Source: Agromyces sp. G08B096 (GTDB taxonomy: Bacteria; Actinomycetota; Actinomycetes; Actinomycetales; Microbacteriaceae). Taken from it: 64,000 nt of DNA. The notes under the pieces are model-generated. The model had not been told where the DNA came from, ran no database searches, and saw only the letters and a list, made by a program, of their open reading frames with translations. Each line of letters opens with the position of its first letter. Position 1 is the first letter of the stretch. This document shows positions 1 to 7,581 of this stretch, piece by piece. Location of the stretch: positions 3,348,001 through 3,412,000 of the forward strand of contig NZ_CP158374.1 in the NCBI RefSeq assembly GCF_040267705.1. The letters are read 5' to 3'. Made by a program: the position numbers and the translations under genes.

Positions 1-849
1 CGACCACGCCGCGCGCCGCCCGCCGTCGACGGGCGACACGTCGCGCCCATAGCCGCCGAACGCCGCGGTCGCCTCGGCGACGGGCAGGTCCATCACGACG
101 GTGGCCCTCAGCACCCGGTCACGGCGACGCACCGCCGACTCGACCCTGGTGACGGCTTCCTCCTCGCTGAGCGGCATCGGCTCGAAGCGCACGCGGGTCT
201 GGAAGACGTCGGCGATGCGATCGACCCGGAAGGTGCGCCAGTCGTCGCGGTCGCGGTCCCAGGCGAGCAGGTACCACCGCGACCGGATCGGCACGAGCCG
301 GTAGGGCTCGACGATGCGGGCGGAGTCGGCGCCCGAGGCATCCGTGTAGTGGAAGCGGATGCGCTCGCTGTCGCGGCAGCACAGTGCGAGGAGGCCGAGG
401 AGGTCGGCCTCGACGGCCGCGGAGGCTGCTGCGGCCGTGCGCCCCGGACGGAAGCCGCCCGCGGGTGCGGCGTGCGACTGCAGCGCCTCGATGCGGCGGC
501 GCAGCGCGGCGGGCAGCACCTGCTCGACCTTCGCGAGCGCGCTGAGGGTGGTGTGCTCGGCGCCGCGCAGCCCGCTCGTGGCCTGGGACCTGAGTCCGAC
601 CGCGATGGCGACGCCCTCGTCGTCGGTGAGGAGGAGCGGCGGCAGTCCGGTGCCGGCCTCCAGCCGGTAGCCGCCGGCGACGCCGCGGGTCGACTCGACG
701 CCGTAGCCGAGTTCGCGGAGCCGCTCGACGTCGCGACGCAGCGTGCGCTCCGAGACGCCGAGCCGGTCGGTGAGCTCGCGGGCAGACCAGTGCCGGTGGC
801 TCTGGAGCAGCGACAGCAGGTCGAGGGTTCTCGAGGTGGTGGCGGCCAT
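1..849 (-). CDS. WYL-domain transcriptional regulator of the YafY/DeoR type, 3' end cut off by the window edge
   Basis: The frame is open from an ATG at 849 down to base 1 (283 codons, no stop), so the C-terminus lies outside the window. The N-terminus is a winged helix of the HTH_11 type (about residues 5-60, with LGVSERTLRRDVERL). A YRLEAG turn and a WYL-like middle domain follow (IRFHYTDASG, then RIVEPYRLVPIRSRWYLLAWD around residues 170-205). WYL domains bind small ligands or nucleic acid ends in this family. The gene is divergent from the ABC exporter at 910, 60 bp away, and probably controls that exporter or itself. The family is clear; the ligand and target are inference. Confidence 0.88.
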   Translation of the reverse strand, partial: MAATTSRTLDLLSLLQSHRHWSARELTDRLGVSERTLRRDVERLRELGYGVESTRGVAGGYRLEAGTGLPPLLLTDDEGVAIAVGLRSQATSGLRGAEHTTLSALAKVEQVLPAALRRRIEALQSHAAPAGGFRPGRTAAAASAAVEADLLGLLALCCRDSERIRFHYTDASGADSARIVEPYRLVPIRSRWYLLAWDRDRDDWRTFRVDRIADVFQTRVRFEPMPLSEEEAVTRVESAVRRRDRVLRATVVMDLPVAEATAAFGGYGRDVSPVDGGRRAAWS

Positions 850-909
850 GCGTCCATCATGCTCGCATTCAGGACGGAAACTGACCGGATGCCTCGACAA
901 GCTCGGGTC

Positions 910-1926
910 ATGACCAGTCACCAGAACCCCGCTCCCATGATCGAAGCCCACGGCCTCACGAAGACGTTCCGCGCGAAGGGGCAGACCGTCGAGGCCGTCA
1001 AGTCGGTGGACCTCAGCGTCGGCCGCGGCGAGCTCGTGGCGTTCCTCGGCCCGAACGGCGCCGGGAAATCGACGACGCTGCGCCTGCTCACGACGCTCCT
1101 CGAGCCCACCTCGGGCGAGGCATCGGTCGCCGGCTGCGACATCCGCCGCGACCCCGCCGGCGTCCGCCGCCGTATCGGCTACGTCGGCCAGGGCACCTCG
1201 GGCGGCCACACCCAGCGCGTCCGCGACGAGCTGCACGCGCAGGGCGCCTTCTACGGGCTCGGCCGCCGCGAGACCCGCGCCCGGGCCGCCGAGCTCATCG
1301 ACTCGCTCGAGCTCGGGCAGGTCGCCGACCGGCAGGTGCAGTCGCTGTCGGGCGGGCAGAAGCGTCGGCTCGACATCGCGCTCGGACTCATCCACCGTCC
1401 GGGGCTCCTCTTCCTCGACGAGCCGTCGACCGGGCTCGATCCGCACTCACGGGCGAACCTCTGGGAGCACATCGTGCGCCTGCGCGACGAGACGGGCACG
1501 ACGATCTTCCTCACCACCCATTACCTCGACGAGGCCGACCAGCTCGCCGAGCGGGTCATGGTGATGGATCACGGCCAGGTCATCGCCGACGACACCGCGC
1601 ACGCCCTGAAGGAGTCGCTCGCCGGCGACCGGGTCACGCTCGGCTTCGGCAGCGCGACGGATGCCTCGGCCGCGGCCGCCCGCATCCGGGGCGCCATCAC
1701 GGTGGAGACGACCGGCTCCGAGGTCGTCGTCACCGCCACCGGAGGCGACCGGCTGCTCCCCCGGCTCGTGCGCGAGCTCGGCGACGCCGGCCTCGACGTC
1801 CTCTCCGCCACGCACCGCCAGCCGACCCTCGACGACGTGTTCCTCGCCCTCACCGGCCGGAGCCTCCGCGACGAGGGCGCGAGCGCGGAGACGCCGGCGC
1901 CCGCCGCCGAGGCCGTCGTCGCGTGA
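910..1926 (+). CDS. ABC transporter ATP-binding protein, DrrA (daunorubicin-resistance) family
   Basis: A 338-residue ATPase subunit that would power a two-gene exporter with the permease at 1986. Walker A is GPNGAGKST at 47-55, the signature is LSGGQ at 146-150, Walker B is LLFLDEP at 166-172, and the H-loop lies in FLTTHYLDEADQ. The C-terminal tail with LDDVFLALTGR is the typical ending of DrrA-type subunits that export drugs, lipids or antibiotics. I chose the ATG at 910; MIEAHGLTKTF at 937 is an alternative. There is no clear Shine-Dalgarno, but a CAAGCT box ends 6 bp before the ATG, as in the leaderless genes elsewhere in the window. The substrate is unknown. Confidence 0.93.
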   Translation: MTSHQNPAPMIEAHGLTKTFRAKGQTVEAVKSVDLSVGRGELVAFLGPNGAGKSTTLRLLTTLLEPTSGEASVAGCDIRRDPAGVRRRIGYVGQGTSGGHTQRVRDELHAQGAFYGLGRRETRARAAELIDSLELGQVADRQVQSLSGGQKRRLDIALGLIHRPGLLFLDEPSTGLDPHSRANLWEHIVRLRDETGTTIFLTTHYLDEADQLAERVMVMDHGQVIADDTAHALKESLAGDRVTLGFGSATDASAAAARIRGAITVETTGSEVVVTATGGDRLLPRLVRELGDAGLDVLSATHRQPTLDDVFLALTGRSLRDEGASAETPAPAAEAVVA

Positions 1927-1985
1927 CCACGCGCGCGACGAGCCATCCCACCGACCATTCGTCCGACCGACCGAAGGAGACTCCC

Positions 1986-2768
1986 ATGACCACCACCGAC
2001 CTCGCCGCCCGGCCCACGGGCTTCGTCCGCGACACCGCGACGGTGTTCGTCCGCGAATCGCGTCCTCTCGTCCGCGACCCGTTCAGCGTCGTGTTCAGCC
2101 TCGTCCAGCCGCTCGTCTTCCTCGGCCTCTTCGGCCCGCTGCTCGTCGGCGCCGCGGGCGGCGATGTCGCCGGCACGCTCCAGTGGTTCGTGCCGGGCAT
2201 CCTCGTGATGGTCGCGCTGTTCGGCACGGCGTCGACCGGAGCGAACCTCCTGTTCGAGATGCAGACGGGCTCGCACGAGCGCACGCTCGTGGCACCGCTC
2301 TCCCGCAGCGCGCTGCTCGTCGGGCGCGCGCTGAAGGAAGTCGTGCCGCTCGTCATCCAGGGCACCATCGTGGTGCTCGTCGCGGTGCCGTTCGGGTTCC
2401 GGCTGGATGTCGCCGGACTCGTCGCCGGCCTCGCCGTGCTCGCGGTCTTCGGCATCGGGTTCGGGGCGCTCAGCTACTCGCTGGCCCTCGCGTGCCGGAA
2501 CCGCGACTGGATGTTCTGGATGGTGCACCAGACGCTGCTGTTCCCGCTGATGATCCTCTCGGGCATGCTGCTGCCGCTCGAGGACGGCCCCGACTGGATG
2601 CGGGTCGCCGCGGCGGTGAACCCGCTGAGTTACCTGGTCGGCGCCGAGCGGGCACTGCTCGCGGGCGACCTCGGTGCGCCCGCGGTGCTCGGCGGCATCA
2701 TCGCGGCGGTCGCGACCTGCGCGGTCGGCCTCCTGGTCGGCGTCCGCTCGATGCAGCGGGCCGGCTGA
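1986..2768 (+). CDS. ABC-2 type permease, DrrB family
   Basis: A 260-residue membrane subunit with about six hydrophobic segments, partner of the ATPase ending at 1926. It has the ABC-2 layout: a cytoplasmic N-terminus, paired helices (FSVVFSLVQPLVFLGLFGPLLVG), and a late PLEDGPDWMRVAAAVNPLSYLV loop typical of DrrB proteins. The ATG at 1986 has a strong Shine-Dalgarno (AAGGAG, 5-6 bases ahead). A GTG at 1923 would overlap the ATPase stop codon but lacks a ribosome site and would add a polar tail, so I reject it. Together the pair probably forms an efflux pump of unknown substrate. Confidence 0.92.
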   Translation: MTTTDLAARPTGFVRDTATVFVRESRPLVRDPFSVVFSLVQPLVFLGLFGPLLVGAAGGDVAGTLQWFVPGILVMVALFGTASTGANLLFEMQTGSHERTLVAPLSRSALLVGRALKEVVPLVIQGTIVVLVAVPFGFRLDVAGLVAGLAVLAVFGIGFGALSYSLALACRNRDWMFWMVHQTLLFPLMILSGMLLPLEDGPDWMRVAAAVNPLSYLVGAERALLAGDLGAPAVLGGIIAAVATCAVGLLVGVRSMQRAG

Positions 2769-2790
2769 GGTGCCGACGGGGCGCGTCGCC

Positions 2791-2796
2791 TACGCT
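2791..2796 (+). promoter_or_regulatory. -10 box TACGCT of a predicted leaderless promoter
   Basis: TACGCT ends 6 bases before the ATG at 2803. Transcription would start at or next to the start codon, and no Shine-Dalgarno is present. Confidence 0.6.
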
Positions 2797-2802
2797 CGGG
2801 TC

Positions 2803-4506
2803 ATGCCCCAGCCTGACGACGCGCCCCGGCCCGCCGACGATCACGACGTCGTGATCGTCGGCGGCGGCCACAACGGCCTGACCGCCGCCGCCTACCTCGC
2901 CCGCGCCGGCCTCGACGTGCTGTTGCTCGAACGCAGCGACCACCTCGGCGGGGCGGCGGTCTCGGCCGTCGCCTTCGAGGGCGTCGATGCCCGGCTCTCC
3001 CGCTACTCCTACCTGGTGAGCCTGCTGCCCCACCGCATCATCGACGACCTCGGTCTCGAGATCGAGCTCGTGCGGCGGCGGTTCTCGTCGTACACGCCCG
3101 ACCCCGAGCACCCGGGGCGCGGCCTCCTCATCGACCGCGAAGCGGGGCGTGAGGCATCCGTCGCCGCCTTCGACCGCGTGGGCGCCGCGATCGACGCCGA
3201 CGCGTGGGACGCGCTCGGCGCCGACACCGGGCGTCTCGCCCGCGCCCTGTTCCCGACGCTCACCGAACCGCTGCCGACGCGCGAGGAGGCGCGCGCGCTC
3301 GTCGGCGACGAGCGGGTGTGGCGCGAGTTCGTCGAACAGCCCCTGGGCGAGACGATCGACGAACGGTTCTCGAGCGACCTGGTGCGCGGGATCGTCGCCA
3401 CCGACGGCCTCATCGGCACCTTCACGAGCCTCGGCGATCCGTCGCTCGACGCGAACCGGTGCTTCCTCTACCACGTCATCGGCGGCGGCACCGGCGACTG
3501 GGACGTGCCCGTCGGCGGAATGGGCGCAGTCACCGGTGAACTTGCGCGCGCCGCGCGCGAGGCCGGCGCGACGCTTGTGACGGCCGCCGAGGTGACCGCG
3601 GTCGGCGATGGCGTCGTGCACTGGTCGGCCGGCGACGGCGAGCGGATGTCCCGCGCCCGTGTCGTGCTCGCGAACGTCGCGCCGACCGTGCTCGACGAGC
3701 TCGTCGAACGCGGCGAGGCATCCATCGCGCGGCCCGCCGACGAGGCGACGGTGGCGCCGCGCGGCGAGCGCCCCTTCTCCGACGACCGCGTGCCCGGCAT
3801 CCCGCCGGTCGTGCGCGAACGACTCCGCCGGCTCGCCGCGCCGGAGGGCGCGCAGGTGAAGGTGAACCTGCTGCTCACGCGCCTGCCCCGCCTCCTCGAC
3901 CCCGAGGTGGCGCCCGAGCAGGCGTTCGCCGGCACCTTCCACATCAACGAGCTCGCGACGCAGCTCGAGGCCGCGCACGCGCGCGCCGCGACCGGCCGGC
4001 TGCCCGAGCCGCTGCCGTGCGAGGTGTACTGCCACACGCTGAGCGACCGCAGCATCCTCGGCCCAGAGCTGCGCGACACCGCGGCGCAGACGCTCACGGT
4101 GTTCGGCCTGCACGTGCCGCACCGGCTGCTCGAGCGGTACCGCAACGACGAGCTCCGCGACCTGCTGGAGGAGGCCGTGCTCGCCTCGCTCGACTCGGTG
4201 CTCGCCGAACCGATCCGCGACGTCATCGCGACGGATGCCTCGGGCCGCCGCTGCATCGAGGTGAAGACCACGCTCGACCTCGAGGAGGCGCTGCGGATGC
4301 CCGGCGGCAACATCTTCCACGGCCCGCTGTCGTGGCCGTGGGCGGAGTCGGGCACCGCGCTGACGACCCCCGGCGAGCGCTGGGGCGTGGCGACGCGGCA
4401 TCCGGGGGTGCTGCTCTGCGGTTCGGGCGCCGTACGCGGCGGAGCCGTGAGCGGCATCGGCGGCCAGAACGCCGCGATGGCGGTGCTGGAGCTGCTCGGC
4501 GGCTGA
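2803..4506 (+). CDS. FAD-dependent oxidoreductase, phytoene-dehydrogenase-like (NAD(P)/FAD amine-oxidase fold)
   Basis: A 567-residue protein with an N-terminal dinucleotide-binding motif (VVIVGGGHNGLTAAAYLARAG, about residues 16-36) and the LLLERSDHLGGAA segment that contacts FAD ribose. The C-terminal MPGGNIFHGPLSWPWAE and LLCGSGAVRGGAVSGIGGQNAA segments are characteristic of a CrtI-related branch found in many bacteria and also related to eukaryotic PYROXD2. It is not part of the carotenoid operon at 34-39 kb and differs from that CrtI. The substrate is unknown. It is convergent with the DoxX gene, with 21 bp between stops. A TACGCT box just ahead of the ATG supports this start. Confidence 0.85.
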   Translation: MPQPDDAPRPADDHDVVIVGGGHNGLTAAAYLARAGLDVLLLERSDHLGGAAVSAVAFEGVDARLSRYSYLVSLLPHRIIDDLGLEIELVRRRFSSYTPDPEHPGRGLLIDREAGREASVAAFDRVGAAIDADAWDALGADTGRLARALFPTLTEPLPTREEARALVGDERVWREFVEQPLGETIDERFSSDLVRGIVATDGLIGTFTSLGDPSLDANRCFLYHVIGGGTGDWDVPVGGMGAVTGELARAAREAGATLVTAAEVTAVGDGVVHWSAGDGERMSRARVVLANVAPTVLDELVERGEASIARPADEATVAPRGERPFSDDRVPGIPPVVRERLRRLAAPEGAQVKVNLLLTRLPRLLDPEVAPEQAFAGTFHINELATQLEAAHARAATGRLPEPLPCEVYCHTLSDRSILGPELRDTAAQTLTVFGLHVPHRLLERYRNDELRDLLEEAVLASLDSVLAEPIRDVIATDASGRRCIEVKTTLDLEEALRMPGGNIFHGPLSWPWAESGTALTTPGERWGVATRHPGVLLCGSGAVRGGAVSGIGGQNAAMAVLELLGG

Positions 4507-4527
4507 CGCCGCCCGCCCGTCGCCCGG

Positions 4528-4887
4528 TCAGCCGATGAGGAGCCAGCCGACGCCGACGATGATCGCGAGCACGCCGAGCACGATCGAGGGCACGGCGGTC
4601 TCCTTGCGCTTGACGTGCAGCGCGGTGCCGACCGCCATGGTGAGCGCCAGGGCGAACGCGGCCACGGGTGTGAGCCAGGGCAGGATGCCGGTCGCCGCCG
4701 GCATCACGAGTCCGAGCGCGCCGAGCGCCTCGAGGATGCCGACCGCCCGAGCCTGCCCGTCGGAGAGGTCCTCCATGTACGCCATCTTCGGCAGCAGCTT
4801 CTCGCGCGGGGTGGTCGACTTCACGACCCCGGCGGCGAGGAAGAGGACGGCGAGGAGACCCGTCAGGATCCAGAGGGCGATGAGCAT
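4528..4887 (-). CDS. DoxX-family membrane protein
   Basis: A 119-residue protein with four hydrophobic helices (LIALWILTGLLAVLFLAAGVVK; ALGALGLVMPAA; LTPVAAFALALTMAVG; VLGVLAIIVGVGWLL), the usual DoxX size and layout. DoxX-like proteins such as Bacillus CatD are linked to thiol and quinone stress, often under an HxlR-type repressor. Here an HxlR regulator is transcribed divergently 123 bp away, with two identical palindromes between them. GGAG lies upstream of the ATG at 4887 with a rather long spacing. The function in quinone or redox stress is inferred from context. Confidence 0.87.
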   Translation of the reverse strand: MLIALWILTGLLAVLFLAAGVVKSTTPREKLLPKMAYMEDLSDGQARAVGILEALGALGLVMPAATGILPWLTPVAAFALALTMAVGTALHVKRKETAVPSIVLGVLAIIVGVGWLLIG

Positions 4888-4918
4888 GGGGGAAACTCCA
4901 GGGTGTCGGTTACGATCA

Positions 4919-4983
4919 GTGCGTGACGCACGGTCGTCGATCGTAGACGACGGCTCCCCCGCACTTCATCGTGCGTCACGCAC
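4919..4983. promoter_or_regulatory. Paired palindromic operators between doxX and hxlR
   Basis: GTGCGTGACGCAC (4919-4931) and GTGCGTCACGCAC (4971-4983) are the same 13-bp palindrome apart from the central base. Their centres are 52 bp apart, close to five helical turns. They are nested in wider symmetry: GTTACG at 4910-4915 pairs with CGTAAC at 4994-4999, and GTCGTC/GACGAC at 4933-4951 forms an inner dyad. This is the expected layout for a dimeric HxlR repressor controlling both genes. Confidence 0.6.
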
Positions 4984-5010
4984 CCCGCGGTTCGTAACGG
5001 AAGGCCGAGC

Positions 5011-5406
5011 ATGACCGTCGCACATCCCGTCGCCTTCGCCGACGCCCCCGGCGGCGTCTGCACGACCGCGAACCCCGAGAGCCGGGTCATCCGCGAGGTG
5101 CTCGCCCGCGTGGGCGACAAGTGGAGCCTGCTCGTCATCGGCGCCCTCCACGACGGACCGCTGCGGTTCACCGAACTGCAGAAGCGCATCGACGGCATCT
5201 CGCACCGCATGCTCACCCAGACGCTGCGGAGCCTCGAACGCGACGGCCTCGTCTCACGGACCGCCTACGCGGAGATCCCGCCGCGCGTCGAGTACGCCGC
5301 CACCGACCTCGGCCGTTCCCTGTCCGAGCCGGTGCTCGCCCTCGTGCGCTGGGCGGGCGAGCACGGCGAGGAGATCGAACGCGCTCGCGAGGCGTTCGAC
5401 GGGTAG
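5011..5406 (+). CDS. HxlR-family (DUF24) winged-helix transcriptional regulator
   Basis: A 131-residue regulator. The HxlR core spans about residues 24-115: VIREVLARVGDKWSLLVIGALHDGPLRFTEL, then ISHRMLTQTLRSLERDGLVSR, then PPRVEYAATDLGRSL. A single cysteine at residue 17 (GGVCTT) matches the conserved N-terminal cysteine that senses quinones, aldehydes or disulfide stress in YodB/CatR/HypR. The start is supported by GGAAGG ahead of the ATG. The divergent DoxX gene and the two palindromes between them indicate a local sensor-repressor. The redox-sensing role is inferred from the family and the cysteine. Confidence 0.9.
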   Translation: MTVAHPVAFADAPGGVCTTANPESRVIREVLARVGDKWSLLVIGALHDGPLRFTELQKRIDGISHRMLTQTLRSLERDGLVSRTAYAEIPPRVEYAATDLGRSLSEPVLALVRWAGEHGEEIERAREAFDG

Positions 5407-5426
5407 CCCGCCGGGCCGGCCGTGAC

Positions 5427-5792
5427 TCAGAAGACGAAGAGCTGGCCCAGGATGACGATCGCGATCACGAACAGCACGACGATCGCGCCGACCGTGAGCA
5501 GCGCCTTCGCCGACAGCTTCGCGACGCCGAAGCCGACGAGGAACGGCAGGGCGAGGAGCAACAGCGTGACGAGCCACCAGAAGGCCTGGTACCCGCCGGG
5601 GCCCACCTCCTCGAGCCGGCCGGCGAACAGCTGCTGCGAGTGCGGATGCGTCGCGAACGCGAATGCGGCCGACAGCGGCACGGCGATGAGCGCCGCGACG
5701 ATGACGCCCGCGAGCGCCCCCCAGAGCCCCGACTTGCCCTCGGTGATGTCGAGAGCCTCCTGCTGCGTTCCGTGGCCACCCTTGGAAGTCAT
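5427..5792 (-). CDS. Small membrane protein of unknown function
   Basis: A 121-residue protein with three clear hydrophobic helices (ALAGVIVAALIAVPLSAAFAF at about 25-46; WLVTLLLLALPFLVGFGV; LLTVGAIVVLFVIAIVILGQLF at the C-terminus) and a polar N-terminus. I recognise no domain. It converges on hxlR with a 20-bp gap. The ATG at 5792 is supported by a TAGAGT -10 box ending 7 bases upstream on the minus strand, predicting a leaderless mRNA. Confidence 0.75.
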   Translation of the reverse strand: MTSKGGHGTQQEALDITEGKSGLWGALAGVIVAALIAVPLSAAFAFATHPHSQQLFAGRLEEVGPGGYQAFWWLVTLLLLALPFLVGFGVAKLSAKALLTVGAIVVLFVIAIVILGQLFVF

Positions 5793-5799
5793 GGCACCG

Positions 5800-5805
5800 A
5801 CTCTA
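5800..5805 (-). promoter_or_regulatory. -10 box TAGAGT of a predicted leaderless promoter
   Basis: On the minus strand TAGAGT is followed by 7 bases and then the ATG at 5792. Confidence 0.6.
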
Positions 5806-5860
5806 GTGGTACGCCGACCCGCGGATTAGCCTGATGGCAGGAGCGACAGGGGGGTCGACG

Positions 5861-6373
5861 ATGCACGCCAAACCGACCGGACACTTCCAGCAGAAGTCCG
5901 ATGGGCTCTACCTCCAGTTCGACCGGCTGTTCCGAGCGCCTATCGAGGACGTCTGGTACAGCATCACCAACCCCACCGCGCTCAGCTCGTGGATCGGCAC
6001 CTACACGGGGCGGCCCGCCACCGGCGGCATCCGGTTCAAGATGACCGCCGAAGGTGAGGATGCCCCGTGGGAGAACGTGTCCGTGCTCGAGTGCGACGCG
6101 CCCCACCGGTTCCACCTCGACGTCGGCAAGGCACCGGAAACGTGGCGCCTGCACGCCCACCTCGTCGAAGGCGGCGGCATGACGACGCTCACCTTCGCCC
6201 AGCGCCTCGCCGACCGGGCGGCGGCGGCCGATATCGGACCCGGGTGGGACTACTACCTCGACCGGCTCGAGGCCGCACGCACGGGCGCGCCGATGCCCGA
6301 CTGGGCCGACTACCACCCCGCGTTCGTGCGCTACTACCGCGAGCTGCACGTCCCCGAGCCCGCACGCGGCTGA
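5861..6373 (+). CDS. SRPBCC-domain protein (AHSA1/START-like)
   Basis: A 170-residue protein of the START/Bet v 1 fold. FDRLFRAPIEDVWYSITNPTALSSWIG is the classic AHSA1 N-terminal signature, and GGMTTLTFAQRL then GWDYYLDRL form the C-terminal helix region. Such proteins bind hydrophobic ligands or chaperones; nothing shows the ligand here. An ATG at 5834 lies in frame, but TAGCCT at 5826-5831 looks like its -10 box and would place the mRNA start after it. The ATG at 5861 has an A/G-rich ribosome site (AGGGGGG) and is preferred. Confidence 0.84.
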   Translation: MHAKPTGHFQQKSDGLYLQFDRLFRAPIEDVWYSITNPTALSSWIGTYTGRPATGGIRFKMTAEGEDAPWENVSVLECDAPHRFHLDVGKAPETWRLHAHLVEGGGMTTLTFAQRLADRAAAADIGPGWDYYLDRLEAARTGAPMPDWADYHPAFVRYYRELHVPEPARG

Positions 6374-6426
6374 GACACCCTCGACACCACCCGGTGCGCC
6401 CTCCGGGCGCGAGGCATCCGCGACCC

Positions 6427-6432
6427 TAGACT
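6427..6432 (+). promoter_or_regulatory. -10 box TAGACT of a predicted leaderless promoter
   Basis: TAGACT ends 7 bases before the GTG at 6440; there is no Shine-Dalgarno between them. Confidence 0.6.
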
Positions 6433-6439
6433 GACGCGC

Positions 6440-7537
6440 GTGAACACGGCCGAACGCCTGCGTCGCCGCACCGAGCGGGCGGCCCCGGAACGCACGCTCT
6501 TCGTGAACCACCCGTTCAGATGGGGCTTCATCGTCACCCTCGGCGTGCTGCTCGCGCTCGCGCTCGCGGTCGCGCTGGTGAACCTCCAGTCGGTCGTGCT
6601 CTCCGTCTTCATCGCCGCGTTCGTGGCCCTCGGCCTCGACCCGCTCATCCGCTGGTTCGAACGACGCGGCCTCTCCCGCGGCATCGCGATCATCGTCGTC
6701 ATCCTGCTGTTCGTCGCCGTCGTGATCGGCATCGTCTGGATCGTCATCCCCCCGGTCGTCTCGCAGGCGACCGCGCTCGTCAAGGCCATCCCCGGCATGG
6801 TGCAGCACGTCGAGGACGCCGGCTGGTACGACCAGCTGAACGACGCCACGAACGGCCTGCTCAGCAATCTGGTGCAGGGCTTCGAAGACCTCATCACCGA
6901 CCCGAACCTGTGGGCCACCATCGGGGGCGGCGCGCTCGCGTTCGGGGCATCCGTCATCACCGCCGTGTCGACCGGCTTCTTCGTGATCGTGCTCTCGATC
7001 TACTTCATCGCCACGCTCGACGCGACCAAGCGGGCCTGCTACTCGCTCGTGAAGGCGTCGCACCGGGTGCGCGTCGAGGGCTACTCCGAGCGCATCATGC
7101 AGTCGATCGGCAAGTACCTCTCGGGCATGGTGATCCTCGCGTTCATGAACGCGACGTTCTCGGTCATCCTGCTGACGCTCGTCGGCGTGCCGTACGCGCT
7201 CATCCTCGGCGTCGTCGCGCTCTTCGTGACCCTGATCCCGCTCATCGGAACCGTGCTGACGACGGTCCTGATGACCGTCGTGTCGCTCTTCGTCTCCCCG
7301 ACGGCCGCGCTCGTCGTGCTCGCGCTCATGCTGGTCTACATGCAGATCGAGGCGTACCTCCTGACGCCGCGGGTCATGGGCAAGGCCGTGCAGGTGCCCG
7401 GCACCATCGTGCTCATCTCCGCCCTCGCGGGCGGCACCCTGCTCGGACTCCTCGGCGCGCTCGTGGCCATCCCGATCTCCGCGGGCATCCTGCTCATCCT
7501 CCGCGAGATCGTGATCCCGCGGCAGCAGCGCTCGTAG
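6440..7537 (+). CDS. AI-2E family transporter (TqsA/PerM-like permease)
   Basis: A 365-residue polytopic membrane protein. It has the family layout: two early helices (FIVTLGVLLALALAVALVNL; VVLSVFIAAFVALGLDPLIRWFERRGLSRG), a long amphipathic middle around IPGMVQHVEDAGWYDQL, and late paired helices with YLLTPRVMGKAVQVPG, a conserved block of this family. Members include autoinducer-2 exporters and Na+/H+ antiporters, so the substrate cannot be assigned. The GTG start follows from the -10 box immediately upstream. It is convergent with the MFS gene. Confidence 0.9.
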   Translation: MNTAERLRRRTERAAPERTLFVNHPFRWGFIVTLGVLLALALAVALVNLQSVVLSVFIAAFVALGLDPLIRWFERRGLSRGIAIIVVILLFVAVVIGIVWIVIPPVVSQATALVKAIPGMVQHVEDAGWYDQLNDATNGLLSNLVQGFEDLITDPNLWATIGGGALAFGASVITAVSTGFFVIVLSIYFIATLDATKRACYSLVKASHRVRVEGYSERIMQSIGKYLSGMVILAFMNATFSVILLTLVGVPYALILGVVALFVTLIPLIGTVLTTVLMTVVSLFVSPTAALVVLALMLVYMQIEAYLLTPRVMGKAVQVPGTIVLISALAGGTLLGLLGALVAIPISAGILLILREIVIPRQQRS

Positions 7538-7547
7538 CGAGCGCCGC

Positions 7548-7574
7548 CGCCGCGGGCCTCGATTCGTCGCGGCG
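7548..7574. terminator. Possible stem-loop between convergent genes
   Basis: CGCCGCG (7548-7554) and CGCGGCG (7568-7574) can pair around a 13-base loop within the 44-bp gap between the AI-2E and MFS genes. There is no U-tract, so a terminator role is only plausible. Confidence 0.35.
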
Positions 7575-7581
7575 AAATCCG

